NCBI GenBank assembly: GCA_003506095.1
Contig: DNWZ01000411.1
Span: forward strand, 343 to 11,092
Reading direction: 5' to 3'
DNA: 10,750 nt
From: Planctomycetaceae bacterium
GTDB taxonomy: Bacteria; Planctomycetota; Planctomycetia; Pirellulales; Pirellulaceae
Below are positions 1 to 6,258 of the stretch, piece by piece. The position numbers and the translations under genes are program-made. The notes below the pieces were generated by a model that was not told the origin of the DNA, ran no database searches, and saw only the letters and a list, made by a program, of their open reading frames with translations. The number at the start of each line of letters is the position of its first letter. The stretch's first letter is position 1.

Positions 1-504
1 CGCGACGCCCAAAATCCGCGACTGGGCGATTCCGCTGACATCTGGACGATCGGAACCACACGATGGCAAGGCCAACTGGTACTCAGCCAGCCTTACACAC
101 ACTGGCACGAACTCTGCATCTGTTACCAGAACCTCCAGTGGCGATTGAATGATCGATTGATCGTACCAGCGGCCACAGCACCGCAAGTAACGCCAGGCGA
201 ACCGGTTGGGTTTGTTCTGGCTACGTTCCAGCAGGGAATTACCCGACGTGGCTACCTGCTGTTTTCCGCAATCACCCATGACGGAAAACCGGTCACCCCG
301 CCAGTCACCCCCGGCCCGATCGGCCAACTGGTAAATCGCTTTTCGGCGGGCCAGCGGAGCGACCTGGGAGACATCATGATGCTGCAGCTGTGGATCGAGA
401 CGCCGGCGGAATTGGGTGGCGATGACCTCGACCTTGCCAAGCAAATCTTCGCCATCGCACGCGATCGTCTGTTGGCCGATGTTCGCACGGCGCAAAGGAA
501 CTGA
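1..504 (+). CDS. C-terminal part of an exosortase/EpsI-type protein (5' end outside window)
   Basis: The frame is open from the first base to TGA at 502-504 and gives 167 residues, so the start lies outside the window. A TTG at 145 would yield a shorter protein but would cut off the most conserved part, so I reject it as the start. The fragment contains W-x6-LVLSQPYTHWHELCICYQ, the pattern of the EpsI-like domain (DUF3485) often associated with or fused to exosortases. It aligns with residues about 395-545 of the complete exosortase at 9542-7818: its HELCICYQ segment corresponds to HDPCFCYQ there, and its C-terminal MLQLWIETP followed by a long helix corresponds to QLQMTVLQTS plus helix. The next gene is a TPR protein, as for the complete exosortase, so this is probably the tail of a second exosortase/EpsI fusion. 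A stand-alone EpsI protein is also possible, because the catalytic part is not visible. Confidence 0.75.
   Translation, partial: RDAQNPRLGDSADIWTIGTTRWQGQLVLSQPYTHWHELCICYQNLQWRLNDRLIVPAATAPQVTPGEPVGFVLATFQQGITRRGYLLFSAITHDGKPVTPPVTPGPIGQLVNRFSAGQRSDLGDIMMLQLWIETPAELGGDDLDLAKQIFAIARDRLLADVRTAQRN
494..500 (+). promoter_or_regulatory. Ribosome binding site for the first TPR protein
   Basis: AAAGGAA lies inside the last codons of the upstream gene, 3-4 bases before ATG 504 and about 10 before the in-frame ATG at 510. Either start is possible. The 510 start has the less cramped spacing, whereas the 504 start gives the tight TGATG stop/start overlap expected for translational coupling. Confidence 0.5.
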
Positions 505-2099
505 TGGCAATGGCGTCGATAGAACAATTTCGAATCCGTGTAAAAGGCTGGCTATTCGTCCTCTGGAACTTCGTCGATTCTTGGTTCGCGACGCTCCCGT
601 GGCGGCGACTCGTCTTTGGCATCCCCTTCGTCGCCACGCTGTCGTTGCTGGGGCTGCTCTACCAGTTCGGCGGGAACCTGCAATCGGGCTGGCGAAATCA
701 ACTGGTCAAGGGGCGAGCCGACCGGGCGACCAGCAGCGGCGACTGGAAGACGGCCAAGCTGTTGTGGTTTCGCCTGCTGAAGTCCGACCCGGCAAACCTC
801 GAGTATCAATTTCAACTCGCCCAGATTCACCTCGCCAGCGAAGAACCCGAACTGGCGATCCAGATCGTCCGCGAACTGGTCTTTACCGACAAAGAAAAAA
901 GATCCCAAGCTTGGGATACGACCGCCGCGGCCGATCGTGACGCTGGCGGCCGACCGCCGATACCGTCACAGCGGTTTCGGTTCCGCGGCACCGACCCACG
1001 TTTGTTGATCTGGATGATCGAACACGTCTATGACCAAACGCCCTGGGACGAACTTGACCCACAGGACCAGGACGACTGTCTGGCGATGTTCGCGACGCTG
1101 CACTGGCTGGCACCCACCGACCAAACGCTTGCCCAGCGATATGCCGAGCGGTTGTTGCAAGCGGGGCGGTATCCAGAAGCCTTACCCGTGTTGGTCTCGT
1201 TGATTCCCACGGCGCCCGGAATCGGTCTGCGAGCGGCGATCATAGCTCGCAACCAACGACTGGACGACAAGGCTGCCGCCTATGCCGAAGAATCGCGCCA
1301 GCGGTTCAGCGTGCTGGTACAACAGAACCCGGACTCGGCCGAACTGGCGGTATCGTTGGCCCGGTGCCAAGTCTTTCTTGGCCAGCATGCCGAAGCGATC
1401 GCGACGCTTGACCGTGCGATCGCCAACGTGGGCGACCAGCAGAAGGTCGGCATCCTGCTTGGCATACGCGTCGAAGCGATCGTCGCCTGGGCTGATGCCG
1501 TACAAACGCAACCCAATCCGGCGGTCACCGATCGATTACGACTGTTACAGCATTTGGAACAATCGCTGGGCCATGCGCCCAATCATCCGCAACTGTTGCA
1601 GATGGTCATCAGCCACGTGTTAGCCATTCAAGCGGACAGCGACCGGCAGGTATCGGAAGTTCGCCAGGCGCTGATCAACGGCGTATCACCGGGACTGGCC
1701 CACTTTATTCACGGCACCGCAGCGACGATAGAAGGGCGCAAGGACCAAGCACGGACGCACCTCGAATTGGCCGCCCAAGCGTTTCCCGACAGCGACGTCA
1801 TTTTGAACAACCTAGCCCATGTATTATCGCAAGGCGACGGCGCCAACTTGGAAACGGCATTGACGCTATCGGACACCGCGATCGAGCGGGCATCGGCACC
1901 GACCCCGTATCACCACGACACGCGTGGTCGGATCCTCCACAAACTTGGGCGATGGAAGGAAGCGGTCGTGGATCTCCAGCAAGCCGTCCGAGAGCCGCAG
2001 TTAGCGTCCAACGCCCACCGGATACTGGCAGACTGTTACCAGCACTTAGAATTAAAAGAGCTCGCCGCGATGCACACCGCCGCAGCCGAGCAAAAGTAG
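504..2099 (+). CDS. Membrane-anchored TPR protein paired with the first exosortase
   Basis: This 531-residue protein has a short basic N-terminus, one hydrophobic segment at about residues 36-55 (LVFGIPFVATLSLLGLLYQF), and then helical tetratricopeptide-like repeats to the end. TPR signatures are clearest at about 70-125, 255-310 and 395-525 (for example ARTHLELAAQAFPDSDVILNNLAHVL). The likely topology is a single inner-membrane anchor with a long soluble repeat domain that acts as a protein-protein scaffold. It is clearly paralogous to the TPR protein at 7821-6259: both have the anchor, the GD-x2-AK-x4-RL repeat near residues 79-95, and a matching C-terminal half with LNNLAHVL versus ANNLAWAL and DTRGRILHKLGRWKEAVVDL versus ETRGQVLLRLGKVDEAIAEL. 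The start codon overlaps the upstream stop by one base, so the two genes are probably co-translated. About residues 130-165 form a linker rich in R, D, A and P with no TPR character. Its substrate or partner is unknown; the neighbouring exosortase is an inference from context. Confidence 0.88.
   Translation: MAMASIEQFRIRVKGWLFVLWNFVDSWFATLPWRRLVFGIPFVATLSLLGLLYQFGGNLQSGWRNQLVKGRADRATSSGDWKTAKLLWFRLLKSDPANLEYQFQLAQIHLASEEPELAIQIVRELVFTDKEKRSQAWDTTAAADRDAGGRPPIPSQRFRFRGTDPRLLIWMIEHVYDQTPWDELDPQDQDDCLAMFATLHWLAPTDQTLAQRYAERLLQAGRYPEALPVLVSLIPTAPGIGLRAAIIARNQRLDDKAAAYAEESRQRFSVLVQQNPDSAELAVSLARCQVFLGQHAEAIATLDRAIANVGDQQKVGILLGIRVEAIVAWADAVQTQPNPAVTDRLRLLQHLEQSLGHAPNHPQLLQMVISHVLAIQADSDRQVSEVRQALINGVSPGLAHFIHGTAATIEGRKDQARTHLELAAQAFPDSDVILNNLAHVLSQGDGANLETALTLSDTAIERASAPTPYHHDTRGRILHKLGRWKEAVVDLQQAVREPQLASNAHRILADCYQHLELKELAAMHTAAAEQK
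902..917. repeat. 16-bp perfect palindrome inside the first TPR gene
   Basis: ATCCCAAGCTTGGGAT is self-complementary over all 16 bases. It lies in the non-TPR linker region of the TPR gene, just after an A-rich stretch (GACAAAGAAAAAAG). It has no loop, so it is more likely a chance palindrome or protein-binding site than an RNA hairpin. Confidence 0.45.
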
Positions 2100-2165
2100 C
2101 AGGCACTCTCCGAGTGCCGTCAGCAGACCACAAACGTAGCAGGCGCTCTCCGAGTGCGGTCAGCA
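2096..2165. repeat. Pair of 30-bp palindromic repeats at the 3' end of the first TPR gene
   Basis: Two near-identical 30-bp units begin GTAGCAGGC and lie at 2096-2125 and 2136-2165, 40 bp apart. Each carries a hairpin. In the first unit GGCACTC (2102-2108) pairs with GAGTGCC (2112-2118) around a TCC loop. In the second, GCGCTC (2143-2148) pairs with GAGTGC (2152-2157) with one G-T wobble. The TAG stop of the TPR gene is the TAG of the first unit. This is an intergenic repeat type I associate with Pirellulaceae genomes. Sitting three bases past the stop, the hairpin may protect the mRNA end or weakly terminate transcription, but no T-tract follows it. Confidence 0.7.
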
Positions 2166-2181
2166 ATCGCCCCTCTACGCC

Positions 2182-2261
2182 CCACAGTCGCCGACCGCTC
2201 CGCCGGTCGGTAAAGAGTACTTCTCGGCCACAGTCGCCGACCGCTCCGCCGGTCGGTAAAG
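2182..2261. repeat. Two copies of a 34-bp palindromic repeat
   Basis: Identical 34-bp copies lie at 2182-2215 and 2228-2261. Each contains CCGACCG and CGGTCGG arms of 7 bp around the loop CTCCGC, a strong GC-rich hairpin. The last base of the second copy is the first base of the 30-bp tandem array that follows. The 12 bases between the copies are unrelated to the unit, so these are dispersed-type repeats placed side by side and not a clean tandem. Confidence 0.75.
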
Positions 2262-2410
2262 CTACTATCCACTTTTCGGCGGCGCGAAAAGCGACTATTC
2301 CCTTTTCGGCGGAGCGAAAAGCGACTGTCCCCTTTTCGGCGGAGCGAAAAGCGACTATTCCCTTTTCGGCGGAGCGAAAAGCGACTGTCCACTTTTCAGC
2401 TGGAGCAATA
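2261..2410. repeat. Tandem array of 30-bp palindromic units (five units, last degenerate)
   Basis: Units start at 2261, 2291, 2321, 2351 and 2381 with an exact 30-bp period. The core CTTTTCGGCGGAGCGAAAAG has 7-bp arms CTTTTCG and CGAAAAG around a GCGGAG loop. Units 2 and 4 are identical, and units 3 and 5 share GACTGTCC where units 2 and 4 have GACTATTC. This suggests that a 60-bp block was duplicated. Unit 1 (GGCGCG core) and unit 5 (CAGCTGGAGCAATA) are the diverged edges. A period of ten codons keeps several frames open, but no gene is supported here. The array lies between two convergent genes and could end transcription from both sides. Confidence 0.85.
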
Positions 2411-2546
2411 CATGATGACGTGTGTGGTACGGTTAGCTCCACGCGGGACGGAGTCTCACCGATATCAACCGATTAACTTCTGCCTACCCGCTTAAAAAGC
2501 AGAAAACAACCTTCCGCCCCCACCCAACCACCAAGAATAAAAAAAA
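2411..2546. other. Intergenic spacer between the repeat array and the kinase gene
   Basis: This is 136 bases without a gene. The only visible feature is an A8 run (2539-2546) on the + strand, which on the - strand is a T-run immediately after the kinase stop codon. No GC-rich stem precedes that T-run, so I do not call an intrinsic terminator. Confidence 0.5.
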
Positions 2547-5072
2547 CTAAGAACTAACAACTTCCTTTTTCTTTTTCTTCTTACCATCCTTATCGCTGTA
2601 ATACTCGTCATACTTACCATACGAGTAACTTCCGTACGAATACCCATAGCCGTACTGGTAATAGCGACCGCGGTTATAATAACCATCGGCATCGGCATAC
2701 TTACCGTACCCCTTTGCCGCCCGGCTGCCGACGCCGTTAACCACCACACCGATCACATTTGCTTCCAGCGTTTCCAGCATGCGCGAAGCCCGTGCGGCGC
2801 CTGGCTTGGCATTCTTCTTCAATCGCACCACCAACAAGACGCCATCGACGCGCGAAGCCAGCGTGCTCGGATCAGTAACAGCCAACAGAGGCGGCGAATC
2901 AATCATCACCAAGTCAAACAACTCTCTCAGCACCGACATCACAGCATCGAACTGGGACGAAGACAACAGTTCCGACGGATTGTCAGGACGCGCCCCTGCC
3001 CCAATGATCGACAGATTATCTGAAGACGACTCGACAATCACTTCACCCAACAATTCTTTCACCTGCTCTGGTGTTGGATTTTTTGGCAACTGAGACAACA
3101 ACCATGCGAGTCCCTTTTCATTTTCGATTCCAAACAGCTTTTGCACGCGAGGCCGGCGCAAGTCGCTGTCGATCAAAACAACACTCTTGCCCGACTGAGC
3201 CATTGAAATAGCTAGATTTGCGGCGACCGTCGACTTGCCATCGCCCGGCGTCGGGCTGGTCACTTGCAAAACCTTATAATCGGAACTTCGATTGCTGAAA
3301 TACAACGCCGTCCTCAATCCCTTGAACGCTTCGGATGTCTGGCTCTTGGGCCGATAAAACGATATCAACGAAGCGTCCATCCCAGAATCCGACGCCTTTG
3401 CCAGTTTAGTTTCCTGTTTAACAACGGGAATATGTCCGATGACCGGCATCCCCAAATGTTCGGCGATCTGTTCGGCGCTGCGGTACGACTTATCAGAAAC
3501 TTCCTTCAAATAAGCCAGTGCCCCGGCGAGCAACAGTCCGAGAAAACCGCCGGTGGCAAGCGACTTTGAAATCGGTGGCGTAATTTGGCCGCCCCGTTTA
3601 GGCGATTGAAGCGGAAAAACCTTCAACGCGCCCGCTTCGGCCACGATGTTGATTTCATCCAACCGCGCTACGATCCGATCGTACAAAGACTGCTGGCGGG
3701 AAATTTCTCTTGTGAAACGCGCTAATTCCATTTCTGCCGCGTTTTCAGACTTTGCGATTTCCATCTCATAGTTATACGCTTTATCAAAAACTTCGATCTC
3801 CTGCTCCACTGCGACTAGTTGCTGCGATAAGGCCAACAAACGCAAATCCAGACTTCGCTTGACCGATGCGATCGGGTCAAAATCGACTGAAACCGCCGCG
3901 TTCGGCGTAGAATCTACAACCTCCTTCATTCTCTCTTGAAATTCTGCTTCCGATTTTGCCATCCGATCAATGCTTGCGCGAACAAGATCTACCTGGATCT
4001 TGAGGGACTTAACCGCCGGGTGGGATGGCCCAAACTGTTCTTGCAAATTGTTGTATTCGATCTCAAGAGGAAGTAAGCGAGATTCTCGCATCGATTCCGA
4101 AGGAGTGAGCCTAGTCTCTTGCTCAATCTGCTTTACTTTCGCGGCAGTTGTTCGACCTTCAACCCCAACTGCCGACGCGACTGGATCGACCGAAGACACC
4201 AACATCGCTCCACTCAGTGCCATCAATACAGATTCAATTGGCTCCTTAGCCGCAATTGATTCGCGTGCAATCCGCAAGGTCGTATCCAACTGCATTTTAC
4301 GTACAATTAACTGTTGTTTTTGCGAAAGAAAGTTGTCGGCATTCTCGCGGTGAACACTAGCCGTCTGGCCGTTGCGGATGACAAGCGGCGACGATTGGCG
4401 AAAAGTATCAAACTCACGTTCTAACGTCTCCAGCCTATCCAAAACTTCATTCCGTGCCGATTGTATTAAATCGACGGTTTCCTTCCCAACACTTGTGTAG
4501 TGGGTCTGAAGGTGCTCCGCATAGGAATCAACAACCGACTGGACCACTCGTTGCGAACTGACCGGATCGCCGCACTGAAACGAGACCTGAAAAATGCTGC
4601 TAGAAGCGCCGCCGGACCCGATCGGGACGATTTTTAATCCGGAATACGGGTTTGCAAGCGTTGCGGCAATCGATTCGTGATTCCATCCAGAGAACTGAGG
4701 TGTTTCCGATAACGCTCCGAGTTCGGCGGCACGTTTCAACATGCCTTCACTGCGCATAACTTCAGTTTCGTCCGCTAGCGAACGGCGTTCTCTACCCGTT
4801 TCGAACCCCTTGATTGGCAGCGCCGACGCAACGGGTTCAACGATTTGTATATTTGCAGACGAAATGTACGAGACCGGCGACTGGATGTGCTTGTAATAAC
4901 CCCAGCCCAAGCCAGCGATCAGCCCCAAGATGAGAAGTGCCTTGTTACGCCAAGCAAGTTTCAAAACGTCGATCTGGCCGGACGGCGGTGGATTATTACC
5001 AACCGACTGATACGAACCACGCTGCCCTCGGTCTTCACTTACCAGTTCGGGCTGTTTTTGTGTTGGCGTCAT
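2547..5072 (-). CDS. wzc: Wzc/GumC-type polysaccharide co-polymerase with tyrosine autokinase domain
   Basis: This 841-residue inner-membrane protein is expected to control chain length and export of a polysaccharide, driven by cycles of tyrosine autophosphorylation. In order: a Wzz-type N-terminus with a first membrane segment at about residues 44-60; a long periplasmic part with coiled-coil stretches (about 200-270 and 310-475); a second membrane segment at about 506-521; and a cytoplasmic BY-kinase domain. In the kinase, Walker A is PTPGDGKST (607-615), Walker A' is VVLIDSDLRRP (631-641) and Walker B is LVMIDSPP (721-728). The oligomerisation motif EX2RX2R appears as EAFKGLR (581-587), with Lys for the first Arg. 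The tail has 15 tyrosines between 789 and 825, then six lysines (831-836). It is longer than the roughly 720 residues of E. coli Wzc. No good ribosome binding site precedes the ATG. It lies 473 bases downstream of the acetyltransferase and may have its own promoter. By eye its base composition is more AT-rich than the TPR genes. The family call is firm; the polymer is unknown. Confidence 0.95.
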   Translation of the reverse strand: MTPTQKQPELVSEDRGQRGSYQSVGNNPPPSGQIDVLKLAWRNKALLILGLIAGLGWGYYKHIQSPVSYISSANIQIVEPVASALPIKGFETGRERRSLADETEVMRSEGMLKRAAELGALSETPQFSGWNHESIAATLANPYSGLKIVPIGSGGASSSIFQVSFQCGDPVSSQRVVQSVVDSYAEHLQTHYTSVGKETVDLIQSARNEVLDRLETLEREFDTFRQSSPLVIRNGQTASVHRENADNFLSQKQQLIVRKMQLDTTLRIARESIAAKEPIESVLMALSGAMLVSSVDPVASAVGVEGRTTAAKVKQIEQETRLTPSESMRESRLLPLEIEYNNLQEQFGPSHPAVKSLKIQVDLVRASIDRMAKSEAEFQERMKEVVDSTPNAAVSVDFDPIASVKRSLDLRLLALSQQLVAVEQEIEVFDKAYNYEMEIAKSENAAEMELARFTREISRQQSLYDRIVARLDEINIVAEAGALKVFPLQSPKRGGQITPPISKSLATGGFLGLLLAGALAYLKEVSDKSYRSAEQIAEHLGMPVIGHIPVVKQETKLAKASDSGMDASLISFYRPKSQTSEAFKGLRTALYFSNRSSDYKVLQVTSPTPGDGKSTVAANLAISMAQSGKSVVLIDSDLRRPRVQKLFGIENEKGLAWLLSQLPKNPTPEQVKELLGEVIVESSSDNLSIIGAGARPDNPSELLSSSQFDAVMSVLRELFDLVMIDSPPLLAVTDPSTLASRVDGVLLVVRLKKNAKPGAARASRMLETLEANVIGVVVNGVGSRAAKGYGKYADADGYYNRGRYYQYGYGYSYGSYSYGKYDEYYSDKDGKKKKKKEVVSS

Positions 5073-5144
5073 GTAGCTTGATTAGTGATTAAGTGCGTGA
5101 AGTTAAAGCAAGGTGTCCGAACCAGGCGATGGACGTCGGTGTTT

Positions 5145-5164
5145 GTCCGCAATTATCCGCGGAC
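5145..5164. repeat. Inverted repeat upstream of the kinase gene
   Basis: Arms GTCCGC (5145-5150) and GCGGAC (5159-5164) are separated by 8 bases, about 75-90 bases before the kinase start on the - strand. It could be an operator or a 5' leader hairpin. Its position is the only support for a regulatory role. Confidence 0.35.
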
Positions 5165-5326
5165 TTCCGGGTGATAACAAGCTTGGACTGCAGCAAATCG
5201 GTACATTGGTAGCGAAACCATCTTTTTGGCGTTCGGGATGTCGCAATTTTAACGCTTCGAGCGAGGCGGACACCCCGCCCACGATGCAGTGGCGAGCGCG
5301 AAAACAGCCCCGCGGACCAGCTGAAG

Positions 5327-5397
5327 CCACCCGTCTAGGCGGGTGGTTGCCGTGGGTGACCAGCCAAATCGTCTACGCCGCGGAGCGTTTTGTAGAC
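5327..5397. repeat. Two adjacent palindromic elements in the leader region
   Basis: A 20-base hairpin at 5327-5346 has arms CCACCCG/CGGGTGG. A second inverted repeat, GTCTAC/GTAGAC, spans 5371-5397 around a GC-rich 15-base centre. Both look like dispersed intergenic repeats; no second copy lies in this window. Confidence 0.45.
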
Positions 5398-5545
5398 CCG
5401 TTAAGCAGCTTCGCGGAAGCAGATCGGTATAACGCACGCGACGCGGCCTGGGGCCTTCACCGGTCTTATGACGACTTATTTCTGGAGACCTGCTTGGTTT
5501 ACGGTCCATGCCACATCGATCAGCGCCCCACGCATTTCAAAGCGA

Positions 5546-6097
5546 TTATTCGTTTTCGGAAAGGTTCTTGATCACCTTCGCGGGATTGCCGCCGACAACT
5601 ACACCGGCCGCAACGTCTTTGACAACCACGCTGCCAGCGGCACAGACCGATTCTTCGCCCAGCGAGACCCCAGGTGCAATAAAGACCACAGCCCCCACCC
5701 AGCAATGGTCGCCGACCGTGATCGGCGCAGTGATCAGGTCAAACCCCGGCTTTCGATAATCGTGTCCGCCGGTACACAAGAAGGAGCGCTGAGATATACA
5801 GGCGTTGGACCCGATCGTTACGTCGGCAAGATTCAGAATCAAGACTTCGTCACCGATCCAAACGTGGTCACTAACCCGCAGTCGCCAAGGAAAGGTGATG
5901 ACCACTCGTGATCGGATTACAACACCCCGACCGACCTTCGCCCCAAATAGTCGCAGGATATTGCTCTTTATCGCGCTCGGAACCGGGAACCGATGGTCGA
6001 AAAAAATCGCGCGGGCCAACCACCAAGCCACTTCGCGTAAACGACCGCTGCCTCGATCGAAGTCGACATTCTGAAACTGGTCAAGTCTTATTTTCAC
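5546..6097 (-). CDS. wcaF: WcaF-family left-handed beta-helix acetyltransferase
   Basis: This acetyltransferase would use acetyl-CoA to modify a sugar or lipid-linked intermediate in polysaccharide synthesis. The reading frame extends to a TTG at 6112 (188 residues). I prefer the GTG at 6097 (183 residues), because family members typically start just before the (K/V)RLDQF-x-N motif, seen here as KIRLDQFQN; neither start has a clear Shine-Dalgarno. Numbering from the TTG, hexapeptide-repeat coils run from about residue 60 to 175 (for example IGDEVLILNLADVTIGSNAC). The likely catalytic His is in GGHDY (His117), and NPAKVI near the C-terminus is typical of the superfamily. It is on the same strand as the exosortase and TPR genes, 161 bases beyond the TPR stop, so one transcript is possible. 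The WcaF label is a family call; a link to colanic acid itself is not implied. Confidence 0.88.
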   Translation of the reverse strand: MKIRLDQFQNVDFDRGSGRLREVAWWLARAIFFDHRFPVPSAIKSNILRLFGAKVGRGVVIRSRVVITFPWRLRVSDHVWIGDEVLILNLADVTIGSNACISQRSFLCTGGHDYRKPGFDLITAPITVGDHCWVGAVVFIAPGVSLGEESVCAAGSVVVKDVAAGVVVGGNPAKVIKNLSENE

Positions 6098-6207
6098 AGC
6101 AATCAACGCCAAGCACTCAAAGCGGCATCAGAACCCAGCAGAGCATATCACGTTTCCGTGGTATTGCCTTTGAGCTTAGCGGGGCGATCGCGTGATGGCG
6201 AGACCGC

Positions 6208-6251
6208 GAACAGGTGGCCGCCTGAAGGCGGGACTACGAGCAGGTGGCCGC
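6208..6251. repeat. Palindromic direct repeat between TPR and acetyltransferase genes
   Basis: GA(A/G)CAGGTGGCCGC occurs at 6208-6221 and 6238-6251, again 30 bases apart. Between them CCGCC (6218-6222) and GGCGG (6227-6231) form a hairpin with a TGAA loop. It lies within the 147-161-base gap just after the TPR stop, reading on the - strand, where it could reduce read-through into the acetyltransferase gene. It is another dispersed intergenic repeat type. Confidence 0.6.
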
Positions 6252-6258
6252 TCAGCAC

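Larger units (their letters stand above)
5073..5545. other. Long intergenic leader between acetyltransferase and kinase genes
   Basis: These 473 bases have no convincing gene. They hold three inverted repeats: GTCCGC/GCGGAC at 5145-5150 and 5159-5164; CCACCCG/CGGGTGG at 5327-5346 with a 6-base loop; and GTCTAC/GTAGAC at 5371-5376 and 5392-5397. Since the kinase is transcribed leftwards, this stretch is its upstream region and probably contains its promoter, though I cannot place -35/-10 boxes with confidence. The 5327-5397 part resembles the intergenic palindromic repeats elsewhere in the window. Confidence 0.5.

Noticed and set aside
2261..2410. CRISPR array
   Set aside because: The units are contiguous 30-bp copies with no unique spacers, and no cas gene is present.
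1798..2476. Long open frames on both strands across the repeat array, encoding ten-residue repeats such as RFSLRRKG
   Set aside because: The 30-bp period keeps frames open without selection. The frames overlap the end of the TPR gene, have no ribosome binding site, and the repeated peptide is a direct result of the palindromic units.
2539..2549. Intrinsic terminator for the kinase gene from its T-run
   Set aside because: The T-run directly follows the stop codon, but no GC-rich stem precedes it.
5080..5132. Sigma-54-like promoter (TGG ... TTGC) upstream of the kinase on the - strand
   Set aside because: The distance between the GG and GC elements is two bases too long for the sigma-54 consensus.
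5113..5571. 152-residue open frame on the + strand
   Set aside because: It passes through two palindromic repeats, overlaps the end of the acetyltransferase on the other strand, and has no recognisable domain or good ribosome binding site.
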